From: Cyclobacteriaceae bacterium
GTDB taxonomy: Bacteria > Bacteroidota > Bacteroidia > Cytophagales > Cyclobacteriaceae
NCBI GenBank assembly: GCA_019638255.1
Contig: JAHBUD010000001.1
Span: 2,108,001-2,172,000 of the forward strand
Reading direction: 5' to 3'
DNA: 64,000 nucleotides
Below are positions 47,723 through 56,040 of the stretch, in pieces. The first letter of the stretch is position 1; each line of letters begins with the position of its first letter. The position numbers and the translations under genes are program-made. The notes under the pieces are model-generated. The model searched no databases, was not told the origin of the DNA, and saw only the letters and a list, made by a program, of their open reading frames with translations.

Positions 47723-48262
47723 TTAATTATCCAGTAGAAATTCTTCAATTTTCTTAACAGCATGATGGTAGCTTGCTTTGAGGGCACCCACGCTCGTTTT
47801 AGTGATTTCGGATATTTCCTCGTAAGGCATGTCATCAAAGTATTTCATGTTAAACACCAGCCGTTGTTTATCGGGCAATTTTAGTAAGGCTTTCTGGAGC
47901 TTGAGTTGTATCTCATCGCCTGATATATGATTTCCTGCGTCTAGCTTGCCGGCTAGTTCCCCGGCAACATCTCCAATCGGCAAAAAGAATCGCCTTTTCT
48001 TTTTCTCAAGGAAACTCAGGCATTCGTTTGTAGCGATGCGGTAAATCCAGGTGTAGAGCTGTGAGTCTTCACGAAAATTTTCAATATACCGGTGTACTTT
48101 AATGAAAACTTCCTGGGTTAAATCATCGGCATCGTCATGATCGATTACCATTTTTCGGATATGCCAATACACCCGTTGCTGATACGTGCGTACCAGCATA
48201 TTGAAGCCGTAATTCCGGGTATCTGGGTTACGGAGTTTTGACAAAAGTTCTTTGTCTTCCAA
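47723..48262 (-). CDS. ECF-type RNA polymerase sigma-70 factor
   Basis: 179 residues from a TTG at 48262 (no upstream ATG exists; an internal Met is too far downstream). Region 2: FNMLVRTYQQRVYWHIRKMV, DHDDADDLTQEVFIKVHRYI, DSQLYTWIYRIATNECLSFL. Region 4: LPDKQRLVFNMKYFDDMPYE and EISEITKTSVGALKASYHHA. It should direct transcription of a small regulon, probably starting with its own operon (sigma, membrane protein, Spy-like, barrel). Confidence 0.93.
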   Translation of the reverse strand: MEDKELLSKLRNPDTRNYGFNMLVRTYQQRVYWHIRKMVIDHDDADDLTQEVFIKVHRYIENFREDSQLYTWIYRIATNECLSFLEKKKRRFFLPIGDVAGELAGKLDAGNHISGDEIQLKLQKALLKLPDKQRLVFNMKYFDDMPYEEISEITKTSVGALKASYHHAVKKIEEFLLDN

Positions 48263-48336
48263 ACGTCAGGGTTAAAAAGCTGCTGTTAGACTACTCTATG
48301 ATCAAAAGGTTTAATGAAAACCATTGGTTGATGCAT

Positions 48337-49413
48337 TTATGCAGGAAAGGCCGTTAAAGTATCCACCAAAAGTTCGAATGTTTCTTTTGAATGTGCCGGA
48401 AAATTGGCGAAGCGAAGGTGTTCAGTTTTGAATTTCCCGTAACCATCGCCTGGGTATAACCCTTTCGCCTGAAGAAAAGAAACCAGCGATTCGGTTTGTG
48501 ATCCGGTTTGTGCTACGATAACTGTTTTGGATTGATATTCTTTTTCCTGAACAAAAGGTTTAATGGCGTGATGCTGTTCCAACGCCTGGTATAAAATGGC
48601 GGACTTATATTCCGTTTCCCTTCTGATGGTAGTGATCCCTCTCCGAAGCATGTCCTCAACAACTTGTGCCAGTAAATAAATGCCTAATACATTCGGTGTT
48701 TCGGGGGTTTGATCTTTTTTGGCGAATGATACGAGGCTTGGTAAACTATGGTACGAACCAATAGATAAACCTTTGCTCAATAATGATTCAGCTTTTGCAA
48801 CACATCGGTCATTAACAATCCAAACGCCCAAGCCTGCAGGGAGCCCGAACCCTTTTTGAACTGAGAAGTAAAGCGAGTCAATCTTACTGAAATCAAACTG
48901 AGGGTAGGGAAGGGAAGAAACAGCGTCCACCGTAATTAAAGCATCCGGATATTGATCCCGAAAGCTATTGATAAAATCCATTGACAGCGAAACACCCGTG
49001 CTGGTTTCGTTGTGGGTTAAAGCAATTAGTTCCGTTGGCGATTCAATTTTGGAAGAACTAAATCCACTCCCTTCCTTAACCGATGTGATGGTGGGTTTGC
49101 GGTTTAGCTGCTGGGCAATTTCAAAAAATTTTGTTGAGAAAGCACCGTTAACAAAATGATGACTATTCTCTTCAACAAGGTTCTGTATTATTCTTTCCCA
49201 AACTTCGGTTGCGGAGGAGGTAAAGACAACGAAAAATGAATCTGGAATACCCAATAATTCCTTAAGCCCATCAACGGATTGCTGGTAGAATTTTTCAAAC
49301 GTTTTAGTGCGATGCGAAAGCGAAGGAATTCCTTCGCGCAACGCTTGGCGAATGTGGTCTTCAGCGGTAAAGTAAAGTTGGGATGGCCCCGGAGTAAAAT
49401 TGATTCCTTTCAT
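48337..49413 (-). CDS. serC: Phosphoserine aminotransferase-like class V enzyme
   Basis: 358 residues, cytoplasmic PLP enzyme. NFTPGPSQLY at the start, VVFTSSATEVWERII, THNETSTGVSL, LITVDAVSSLPY and FSVQKGFGLPAGLGVWIVND, where the Lys binds PLP. It turns 3-phosphohydroxypyruvate into phosphoserine. The other two steps are encoded as one fused protein at 50644-52533, separated by a potassium channel gene. Divergent class V proteins could have other substrates, but the neighbourhood supports SerC. Confidence 0.82.
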   Translation of the reverse strand: MKGINFTPGPSQLYFTAEDHIRQALREGIPSLSHRTKTFEKFYQQSVDGLKELLGIPDSFFVVFTSSATEVWERIIQNLVEENSHHFVNGAFSTKFFEIAQQLNRKPTITSVKEGSGFSSSKIESPTELIALTHNETSTGVSLSMDFINSFRDQYPDALITVDAVSSLPYPQFDFSKIDSLYFSVQKGFGLPAGLGVWIVNDRCVAKAESLLSKGLSIGSYHSLPSLVSFAKKDQTPETPNVLGIYLLAQVVEDMLRRGITTIRRETEYKSAILYQALEQHHAIKPFVQEKEYQSKTVIVAQTGSQTESLVSFLQAKGLYPGDGYGKFKTEHLRFANFPAHSKETFELLVDTLTAFPA

Positions 49414-49810
49414 CTGTTAACAATATTTTTTAAGGTTAGATGCCTGTCTGTTCGGCAAACAGGGAATGCCCAATCTTGATTATCATTCCGTTGAGCCTTT
49501 GTTGAAGGGCATTTCATGACGTATTCCGCTGCTGATTAACAAAAAATAACTTGTTTATCAATATGCACTGTCCGCAATCTTTTCTTTTTCTTTGAATTAT
49601 AAATCCACTCGGATTTGGGACACGTTTGCTGAACCTAACATTTTTAACAATACCGAGTGAAGCATTTATTCAAAATCAGGCCTCATGCTGACCTTTGCGT
49701 CAGTACCTCGTTCTTCGGAGCAGGATAACAGTGGAAGGTTGCGAGTAGGTGCAGCTCAAAACTTGTCTTTTATGGGGTTCAGAAACACCTCACCAAATCC
49801 AGTGGATTTT
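49414..49810. other. 397-base gap without a supported gene
   Basis: Between the serC start and the channel gene end. A 62-codon plus-strand frame at 49685-49873 runs into the channel gene and has no recognisable content. I see a weak hairpin (CTGTT/AACAG near 49450) without a T-run, and no promoter that fits the TTG-N19-TAnnTTTG pattern convincingly. It may hold the serC promoter and decayed sequence. Confidence 0.4.
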
Positions 49811-50635
49811 TTAATTGATTTCCCCACCACAATACTTGCAATAGATTGCGTCAGCATCATGCCCTTCTTTTAAGCAATGCTGACAAACTTGTGTGGTAAG
49901 TTTTTCTTTTCGTTTAAGCTGGATCATTTCGGAAGAGACAATACCCGTGGGCACAGCAATGATACCGTAACCCATAATCATGATAACGGATGCCAGTGTT
50001 TGCCCCCACATCGTTTGAGGCGCAATATCTCCATAACCAACCGTAGTCATGGTAACAATAGCCCAGTAGATGCTAATGGGGATGCTGGTGAATCCATGCT
50101 CAGGGCCTTCAATCAGGTAGATCATGGTGCCGAAAATGATCACAGCGGTCATGACCGTGGTAAGGAAGACAATAATTTTATACTGACTGGCCTTTAATGC
50201 GCGGGATAGATTTTGCCCTTCGCCAATGAAACGAGCCAACTTGAATATTCTGAAGATTCTTAACAGACGAATGCTACGAATAACCAATAGCGATTGCGCC
50301 CCTGTAAAGAAAATCGCGAGATAGGTAGGTAATACGGATAGCAGATCAACGATGCCAAAGAAAGAGAAGATGTAGTTGCGCTTATGCAACACAACCCATA
50401 ACCGTGCTAAGTATTCAATGGTGAAGATTCCTGTAAAGAACCATTCCAGGATAATCAACGCACGACCCCATTCTGTTTTAATATCCTGAACGCTCTCCAG
50501 CATTACAATGACCACACTGAGTACAATTGTAATCAGCAAGGAGACATCAAACACTTTACCTGCCGGTGTGTCAGACTCGAAAATAGTTTCGTAAACGGTA
50601 CGTTTTATTCCGGTTAGCGTTAACTTATCGTCCAT
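49811..50635 (-). CDS. Voltage-gated-type potassium channel with C-terminal zinc ribbon
   Basis: 274 residues. Six membrane helices; S4-like helix with regular Arg/Lys (IRSIRLLRIFRIFKLARF); pore loop with selectivity filter TMTTVGYGDIAPQT. After helix S6 (IMGYGIIAVPTGIVSSEMIQ) the cytoplasmic tail ends in CQHCLKEGHDADAIYCKYCG, two CxxC pairs as in a zinc ribbon. Conducts potassium across the inner membrane. It starts 9 bases after the SerB-SerA stop. Confidence 0.93.
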   Translation of the reverse strand: MDDKLTLTGIKRTVYETIFESDTPAGKVFDVSLLITIVLSVVIVMLESVQDIKTEWGRALIILEWFFTGIFTIEYLARLWVVLHKRNYIFSFFGIVDLLSVLPTYLAIFFTGAQSLLVIRSIRLLRIFRIFKLARFIGEGQNLSRALKASQYKIIVFLTTVMTAVIIFGTMIYLIEGPEHGFTSIPISIYWAIVTMTTVGYGDIAPQTMWGQTLASVIMIMGYGIIAVPTGIVSSEMIQLKRKEKLTTQVCQHCLKEGHDADAIYCKYCGGEIN

Positions 50636-50643
50636 AGCCCAAG

Positions 50644-52533
50644 TTAATACAACACCCTGAATTTAATGGTATGTTCAATGCCACGAAGTTCAGCAATCAC
50701 ATCTTTATTGTAAGCTTTGTCGATATCGGTAATCACGTAACCAATCTGTTCATTGGTTTTTAGGTATTGGCCAACAATGTTGATGTTGTGATCGGCCAGA
50801 ACCTGGTTAATGCGTGCCAATATTCCCGGAACATTGTGGTGAATGTGGATCAGGCGGTGTGCGTTGTCCAGTGTCGGCAGTGTAAGGTTGGGAAAGTTAA
50901 CACTGTTGGATGTGCTGCCGGTATTGATATAGTCCATAAACTTGCCCGGTACAAAGTTGCCAATGTTTTCCTGAGCTTCCAGTGTGCTGCCGCCAATGTG
51001 GGGCGTTAAAATGGTATTGGGTAATCCGCGCAGTTCAGAAATAAATTCTTCCTGGTTGTTGGGCTCGTGTGGAAATACATCCAGCGCACAGCCGGCCACT
51101 TTACCTTTTTCAATGTTTGTTTTCAGGGCTTGTATATCGACCACATGCCCGCGACTTAGGTTAATGAAGATTACTCCCTTCTTCATCTGGTTGAACTCAT
51201 GTGCGCCAATAAGGTTAGTGTTGGAGGCACGGCCATCCACATGAAGCGAAATTACATCGACAATTTCCAGTAGTTCCTTCAGGCTTTTGCAACGGGTAGC
51301 GTTTCCCAATGAAAGTTTTTCTTCGATGTCGTAATAATACACTTTCATGCCCATTGATTCGGCCAATACGGACAATTGTGTGCCGATGTTTCCATACCCA
51401 ATCAACCCTAACTTTTTACCTCGGATTTCATAGCTTCCATCGGATGATTTATCCCAAATGCCCTGATGCATTTTATAGGACTTGCCAACGATGTTGCGCA
51501 TCAACATAATCATTTCAGCAACAGCTAATTCAACTACTGAGCGTGTATTGCTGAAAGGAGCATTGAAAATGGCGATACCTTTTTTAGTGGCAGTGTGGAT
51601 ATCAATTTGGTTGGTGCCAATGCAAAACGCACCGATGGCCATGAGCCTGTTGGCATGTTCCAATACTTTGGCTGTAACCTGTGTCTTTGAACGAATACCC
51701 AGTACAGAAACATTCTTTATTTTCTGACACAACTCTTCTTCTGAAAGGGCTTTAGTATGCGTTTCGACTTTAAAGCCTTCAGCTTTTAGCAATTCAACAG
51801 CAACCGGATGGACGTTCTCCAGCAATAAAACATGAATTCTGTTTTTGGGATAAGAAACAGCCGTGTTGAGTTTGTTCAGGTATAAAAATTCATCCAGACT
51901 GGGTGTGATATGATCGGCTTTGTCGATGATGTTTTCACGCGCTACATTTTCGGTGAACGCATAAAACTTGTTGGCTAAACCCGCATGCTTGATTTCATAA
52001 TCGGTATAACCATCACCAATTACATACACATCGCCCGGCAGGTTTAATCGTTTCAGTTGTTCAACCTTTCCCTTGTTAGCCGATAATGGATTGTCTTTAT
52101 CGAATCCAATAACATTACCCTTTTCATCAAAATTAAAACGATTAGCCAGGATGTTTTCGGGTTTAATGCCAAACTCGGTTACTACCGGATCAATAAACAT
52201 ATGAAAACCATTACTGATGACATAGATGTTATCAGCATACTTCTTGAAGAATTCGCGGTTGCGTTTAAACGATTCGGAAACCTGCGCTTTAAGTTTTTCG
52301 GCTAGTTGGAGTAAGTGGTTTTTGTTAGGCGCCAGCAAGTCAACGCGTTGTTCCAATGATTCACGGAAGGAAATATCACCATTCATTCCAAGGTTAGTGA
52401 TGTCGCGTATCTTTTTTTTACGCGCTTCTGCTTCGGGGTGGTCCTTCAGACTAATTTCTGCGAGGAGATCAAAGGCTTCAATTTTGGTAAAGGTGCTATC
52501 GAAATCGATTACGATGTACTTATTGAGTTTCAT
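50644..52533 (-). CDS. serA: Phosphoserine phosphatase-phosphoglycerate dehydrogenase fusion
   Basis: 629 residues from the ATG at 52533 (MKLNKYIVIDFDSTFTKIEA); a TTG six codons upstream is the only alternative. Residues 1-210 are a HAD phosphatase of the SerB type: IVIDFDST, VISNGFHMFIDP and VYVIGDGYTDYEIK. Residues 235-540 are a D-2-hydroxyacid dehydrogenase: GLIGYGNIGTQLSVLAESMG (NAD site), ISLHVDGR, INLSRGHVVD, and LTPHIGGSTLEAQENI with the catalytic His. An ACT domain closes the protein (about 550-629, HHNVPGILARINQVL) and should sense serine. One polypeptide thus carries steps 1 and 3 of serine synthesis; serC supplies step 2. Confidence 0.93.
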   Translation of the reverse strand: MKLNKYIVIDFDSTFTKIEAFDLLAEISLKDHPEAEARKKKIRDITNLGMNGDISFRESLEQRVDLLAPNKNHLLQLAEKLKAQVSESFKRNREFFKKYADNIYVISNGFHMFIDPVVTEFGIKPENILANRFNFDEKGNVIGFDKDNPLSANKGKVEQLKRLNLPGDVYVIGDGYTDYEIKHAGLANKFYAFTENVARENIIDKADHITPSLDEFLYLNKLNTAVSYPKNRIHVLLLENVHPVAVELLKAEGFKVETHTKALSEEELCQKIKNVSVLGIRSKTQVTAKVLEHANRLMAIGAFCIGTNQIDIHTATKKGIAIFNAPFSNTRSVVELAVAEMIMLMRNIVGKSYKMHQGIWDKSSDGSYEIRGKKLGLIGYGNIGTQLSVLAESMGMKVYYYDIEEKLSLGNATRCKSLKELLEIVDVISLHVDGRASNTNLIGAHEFNQMKKGVIFINLSRGHVVDIQALKTNIEKGKVAGCALDVFPHEPNNQEEFISELRGLPNTILTPHIGGSTLEAQENIGNFVPGKFMDYINTGSTSNSVNFPNLTLPTLDNAHRLIHIHHNVPGILARINQVLADHNINIVGQYLKTNEQIGYVITDIDKAYNKDVIAELRGIEHTIKFRVLY

Positions 52534-52595
52534 TGGAACTTGAAAGCTCAAATATATAAACCGTAAGAGGAAATTGTTTAAATACTTTTCAAAGG

Positions 52596-53015
52596 CTAAT
52601 GAACGTTAGCCTCCACAAAAGATTTCATGTAGTCTTTAATCATTGCCCTAACCTTCCTAAATTCTTCTGTTATTTCCTGTTCGGTGCCGGTTGCTTTAGC
52701 CGGATCGGGGAAGTTGTGATGGAATGCTTTTACGTTAGCCGGGAAGTATGGACAGTTTTCTTTAGCATTATCGCATACGGTAATTACATAATCAAATTCC
52801 AGGTTGCTGTATTCATTCACATTATTGGAAGTGTAATGTGAGATGTCTACTCCATCTTCCTCCATGGTAGCGATGGCCCTGGGGTTTACACCATGTGTTT
52901 CGATGCCGGCACTGTAAACATCAGCTTTTCCATTTACAAAGTGGCGCAGATAACCTTCGGCAATTTGGCTTCGACACGAGTTACCGGTGCAGAGTACGAG
53001 AATGTTAGGTTTCAT
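52596..53015 (-). CDS. arsC: Arsenate reductase, low-molecular-weight phosphatase type
   Basis: 139 residues. P-loop CTGNSCRSQIAEG with catalytic Cys9 and Arg15, and the redox Cys pair in CDNAKENCPYF, as in the thioredoxin-coupled ArsC. Reduces arsenate to arsenite. Third gene of arsR-arsM-arsC; two palindromes lie in the 61-base gap upstream. The related protein tyrosine phosphatases lack the CDNAKENC loop, so arsenate is the likely substrate. Confidence 0.93.
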   Translation of the reverse strand: MKPNILVLCTGNSCRSQIAEGYLRHFVNGKADVYSAGIETHGVNPRAIATMEEDGVDISHYTSNNVNEYSNLEFDYVITVCDNAKENCPYFPANVKAFHHNFPDPAKATGTEQEITEEFRKVRAMIKDYMKSFVEANVH

Positions 53016-53032
53016 GATGATTTAAGATTTAC

Positions 53033-53064
53033 GAATCATGATTCAGAATTTTGAATCATGATTC
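53033..53064. repeat. Twin palindromes between arsM and arsC
   Basis: GAATCATGATTC occurs twice (53033-53044 and 53053-53064), separated by 8 bases; each copy is a perfect 12-bp palindrome. They lie 18 bases before the arsC ATG. They do not match the ArsR operators, so they may bind another regulator or shape the mRNA. Confidence 0.6.
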
Positions 53065-53076
53065 TTGAATTAACAA

Positions 53077-53967
53077 TTAGCAACAAGTAGAATCAGGTCC
53101 ACAGCAAGCCGCTTTTTTCTCTTTGGCAAGTTGCTTAACGCGATCTGCTCCGGGCTTTTCTCCGTATACGGTAATGCTATAAATGCCAAGTGTTCCGCTT
53201 TTGTATTTCTCCATTTCACTATCGGTCAGGTATATCGAAAGAATTTCATTGGGAATGTTGATCTTTCGTTCCTTTTGAACCGTTGCATTTTCAAAACCGG
53301 CAGCGTTGATTAATTGTAGATACTCTTCTTGCTGAATGGCACCGGCCACACATCCGGCATACATCTCTGCACTTTTCTGAAGTCCTTCGGGTAACTCGCC
53401 CTGAAGAACGATGTCGGAAACACTGAAGTGACCGCCCGGTTTTATTACCCTGAACATTTCTTCAAATGCTTTCTTTTTATTGGGAACAAGATTCAAAACG
53501 CAGTTACTTACTACCACATCGGCTACATTAGCCGTTACAGGCATTTTCTCAATATCACCATAGCGAAATTCAACATTATTGAAGCCAAGTTTTTCTGCAT
53601 TGGTACGCGCTTTCTCGATCATCTTTTCAGTGAAATCAATACCAATGACTTTTCCTTTTTCGCCTGTAATACTGTGTGCGACAAAGGCGTCATTACCAGC
53701 ACCAGAACCCAAGTCGATTACGGTGTCACCTTCTTTTATCAACGCAAACTCAGTGGGTAAGCCGCATCCTAATCCTAAATCAGCATCAGCCACGTAACCT
53801 TTTAAGTGGGTGTAGTCCTCGGCCATAATAGTATAATCTATTGATCCGCAACTGCTACCTGCACCACAGCAGCTTGTTGCATTTTCGGTATAGCTTTGAT
53901 CGGCTATCTGGCTGTACTTTTCTTTTACCAGCTCTTTCAGCGATTCGGAGGTTTCATGTGTTTTCAT
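53077..53967 (-). CDS. arsM: Arsenite S-adenosylmethionine methyltransferase
   Basis: 296 residues. Methylates arsenite to volatile or less retained forms. SAM site VIDLGSGAGNDAFVAHS. The three conserved arsenite-binding Cys are seen at 68 (GLGCGLP), 156 (VSNCVLNL) and 206 (YAGCVAGAI). Extra Cys pairs flank the core: TSCCGAGSSCG near residue 33 and CCGPDSTCC at the very C-terminus. Between arsR and arsC on the same strand. Confidence 0.94.
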   Translation of the reverse strand: MKTHETSESLKELVKEKYSQIADQSYTENATSCCGAGSSCGSIDYTIMAEDYTHLKGYVADADLGLGCGLPTEFALIKEGDTVIDLGSGAGNDAFVAHSITGEKGKVIGIDFTEKMIEKARTNAEKLGFNNVEFRYGDIEKMPVTANVADVVVSNCVLNLVPNKKKAFEEMFRVIKPGGHFSVSDIVLQGELPEGLQKSAEMYAGCVAGAIQQEEYLQLINAAGFENATVQKERKINIPNEILSIYLTDSEMEKYKSGTLGIYSITVYGEKPGADRVKQLAKEKKAACCGPDSTCC

Positions 53968-53993
53968 AAATTTTTTAAAAGTTTGATTTTGTA

Positions 53994-54011
53994 TATCGTA
54001 ATATTGCGATA
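53994..54011. promoter_or_regulatory. ArsR operator in front of arsM
   Basis: TATCGTAATATTGCGATA, an 18-base near-palindrome (one mismatched pair), in the arsR-arsM gap. It shares the core ATCGTAAT.TT.CGAT with the operator upstream of arsR, so arsM-arsC may have a second ArsR-controlled promoter. Confidence 0.65.
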
Positions 54012-54027
54012 ATCATGGGCAAAAATT

Positions 54028-54357
54028 TTAGCAGCAGGTATTAGACTGATCGTAGCTTTCGAACAGTGCGCTTAACACTGTCCCGGCTTTCTTCCATACC
54101 TTTTCGTCAATGCAATAGCATACACTATTGCCGGTAATATTGCCTTTGATGATGCCTGCTTCTTTTAGTTCTTTCAGGTGTTGCGAAACAGTTGATTGTG
54201 ATAACGGTAGTTCATCCACGATGTCACCACAGATACAGCTTTTAGCTGCGATGAGATGTTTGAGAATGGCAATGCGGGCAGGATGCGCCAAGGCTTTAGC
54301 CAATTCGGCCAATTCAATATCGGTTTTGGTAAAGCCCTCTGTTTTGGTTAAGCCCAT
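54028..54357 (-). CDS. arsR: ArsR family arsenic-responsive repressor
   Basis: 109 residues. Winged helix: [55 protein letters not shown]. Cys41 and Cys43 (CICGD) and the terminal Cys108-Cys109 are candidate arsenite ligands. It starts the arsR-arsM-arsC operon and has a perfect inverted repeat 10 bases before its ATG. No arsenite permease gene follows, so export would need another locus. Confidence 0.93.
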   Translation of the reverse strand: MGLTKTEGFTKTDIELAELAKALAHPARIAILKHLIAAKSCICGDIVDELPLSQSTVSQHLKELKEAGIIKGNITGNSVCYCIDEKVWKKAGTVLSALFESYDQSNTCC

Positions 54358-54366
54358 ACAACTCTC

Positions 54367-54388
54367 TTAATCGTAATTTTACGATTAA
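54367..54388. promoter_or_regulatory. ArsR operator in front of arsR
   Basis: Perfect inverted repeat TTAATCGTAA and TTACGATTAA separated by TT. It lies 9 bases upstream of the arsR start, where binding would block transcription. Its core recurs at 53994-54011. Confidence 0.7.
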
Positions 54389-54415
54389 AGTTTCAGGCAA
54401 CAGTGTCTTTTTCAA

Positions 54416-55372
54416 TTATTTTTTTCTGGCCAGTACTTTTTGAACGGCATCCACAATGTTTTCAGGCGCCAATCCATATTTCTTAAGCAACTGTGTGGGC
54501 GTGCCACTTTCGCCAAACGAATCGTTAACGGCCACCATTTCCAAGGGGGCAGGGTAGTGGCGGCCTAATACCTGCGCGATGCTATCGCCTAAGCCACCAT
54601 TGATCTGGTGCTCTTCGCAGGTAACGGCACATCCGGTTTTTTGTACAGATTCAAGCACTGCCTTAACATCAAGCGGTTTAATGGTATGAATGTTAATTAC
54701 TTCAGCTTGTACACCTTTTTCAGCCAATGCTGCTTCGGCTTCTATAGCTTGCCACACCATGTGGCCACAGGCAAAAATGCTCACATCTTTTCCGTCCACC
54801 AGTTTATCTGCTTTACCAATAGTAAAAGATCGATCAGCTGCCATAAAAATGGGCCATGATGGTCGGCCAAAACGCAGGTATGCCGGTCCGTGATGGTCGC
54901 CCAATGCTAAGGTTGCCGCTTTGGTTTGATTAAAATCGCATGGTACAATCACCGTCATGCCCGGCAGCATTTTCATCATGCCTATGTCTTCAAGTATCTG
55001 ATGGGTGGCGCCATCTTCACCCAGGGTTACACCTGCGTGTGATGCACATATCTTAACGTTTTTGTGTGAATAGGCAATTGACTGACGAATCTGATCATAA
55101 ACCCGTCCGGTAGAAAAGTTGGCAAACGTTCCGGTAAAGGGAATCTTACCGCCAATGGTCATGCCGGCTGCCAGCCCCATCATGTTTGCTTCGGCAATGC
55201 CCACCTGGAAAAATCTTTCAGGGAATTCCTTTTTAAAGGCATCCATTTTTAACGAGCCGGTAAGATCGGCACAAAGGCCAACCACATTAGGATTTTTACG
55301 GCCTAGTTCCAGCAAACCGATACCAAAGCCTGAGCGGGTATCTTTTTTTTCGGTAAAGTTAAATTTAGTCAT
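54416..55372 (-). CDS. Transketolase, C-terminal subunit
   Basis: 318 residues covering the pyrimidine-binding and C-terminal domains only: [89 protein letters not shown] and [14 protein letters not shown]. In bacteria with split transketolase the N-terminal half, which binds the ThDP diphosphate, is usually the preceding gene; it is not found upstream here. It must pair with a subunit encoded elsewhere. Last conventional gene before the graveyard region. Confidence 0.9.
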   Translation of the reverse strand: MTKFNFTEKKDTRSGFGIGLLELGRKNPNVVGLCADLTGSLKMDAFKKEFPERFFQVGIAEANMMGLAAGMTIGGKIPFTGTFANFSTGRVYDQIRQSIAYSHKNVKICASHAGVTLGEDGATHQILEDIGMMKMLPGMTVIVPCDFNQTKAATLALGDHHGPAYLRFGRPSWPIFMAADRSFTIGKADKLVDGKDVSIFACGHMVWQAIEAEAALAEKGVQAEVINIHTIKPLDVKAVLESVQKTGCAVTCEEHQINGGLGDSIAQVLGRHYPAPLEMVAVNDSFGESGTPTQLLKKYGLAPENIVDAVQKVLARKK

Positions 55373-55797
55373 GAGGTGGTAGTGGTTGAAACGACAAGTA
55401 TAACACCTCTTTTTTTAAGGTTAAAATTTGTTAACAGGTAGTTAATGCCTAAACATTTCGTGTATGCTTCCGTAAAAGAGGTAAATCTTATTGCTGTATG
55501 TCTAAGACAGATAAAAAGCTCCTGCTTTGGTTTTTGGTTAGTTTACTCATTGCCATTTTGCCCTGGTTTATTGTGGCTTAGTTTTAGAGAAGCAACGTCC
55601 ATGGCAGTTGATTACCATCTTATTCAATCCATATTTCCTTTAGTTGCCCTGAAAATTTGTATCCGCTTGGTGAAACCACCGAACGTGAGCGAAAGCAAAA
55701 ACTGGATCAGCTCGCTGAAGCTGTAGTAAAACACCGCACTGAAATTTAGGAAACTTTTCGCTTTGGCGGACAAGTCTTCATCTGCTAATCAACCTTT
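55373..55797. other. Degenerate region upstream of the TIR stub
   Basis: No intact gene. A 27-residue frame at 55498-55581 reads MSKTDKKLLLWFLVSLLIAI and ends PWFIVA, a membrane-helix start that then stops. A second stretch ending in a stop at 55749 reads ENLYPLGETTERERKQKLDQ and LAEAVVKHRTEI, coiled-coil sequence like that of signalling proteins. The two are in different frames. This looks like the wreck of a membrane signalling gene. Confidence 0.4.
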
Positions 55798-55947
55798 ATG
55801 CCATCGGTACTTCCAGAATACGAGTATGATATTTTTGTGAGTTACCGCCACAACGATAACTGTTCGGGTTGGGTAACGGAATTTGTGAAGGCATTGCAAC
55901 CTCAAACTTCCGCCAAGGATCAACACTACCGAGCGGCTGAAGTTTAA
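55798..55947 (+). pseudogene. Truncated TIR domain protein (49 residues)
   Basis: ATG at 55798; the product starts MPSVLPEYEYDIFVSYRHND, then WVTEFVKALQPQTS, and stops at 55947. Residues 7-35 are nearly identical to the start of the intact TIR protein at 56386 (FEYDIFISYRHND, WVAEFVKALQ), also at the DNA level, then the similarity ends. It is a broken paralogue, lacking everything after the first TIR helix including the catalytic Glu. Confidence 0.75.
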
Positions 55948-55983
55948 GCTTATTCTATGATAATAATTGATGCTTTTAGCTAT

Positions 55984-56003
55984 GTTTACAGTATACTGTA
56001 AAC
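55984..56003. promoter_or_regulatory. 20-base perfect palindrome with overlapping direct repeat
   Basis: GTTTACAGTATACTGTAAAC, a perfect 20-bp palindrome, followed by a second CTGTAAAC half-site at 56003-56010. The TACAGTATACTGTA core looks like a dimeric repressor operator. No intact gene starts directly after it; it lies in the graveyard between the TIR stub and the phosphoribosyltransferase tail. Confidence 0.5.
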
Positions 56004-56040
56004 TGTAAACTATGTCTGTTACGGATAAAACATCGGATTG

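Noticed and set aside
49685..49873. 62-codon plus-strand frame in the serC-channel gap
   Set aside because: No recognisable content, no promoter, and it runs into the end of the antisense channel gene.
55445..55726. 93-codon frame upstream of the TIR stub
   Set aside because: It crosses two unrelated decayed pieces that make sense only in other frames; composition is not protein-like.
55984..56003. Palindrome as an insertion-sequence end
   Set aside because: No transposase, no partner repeat and no target duplication was found nearby.
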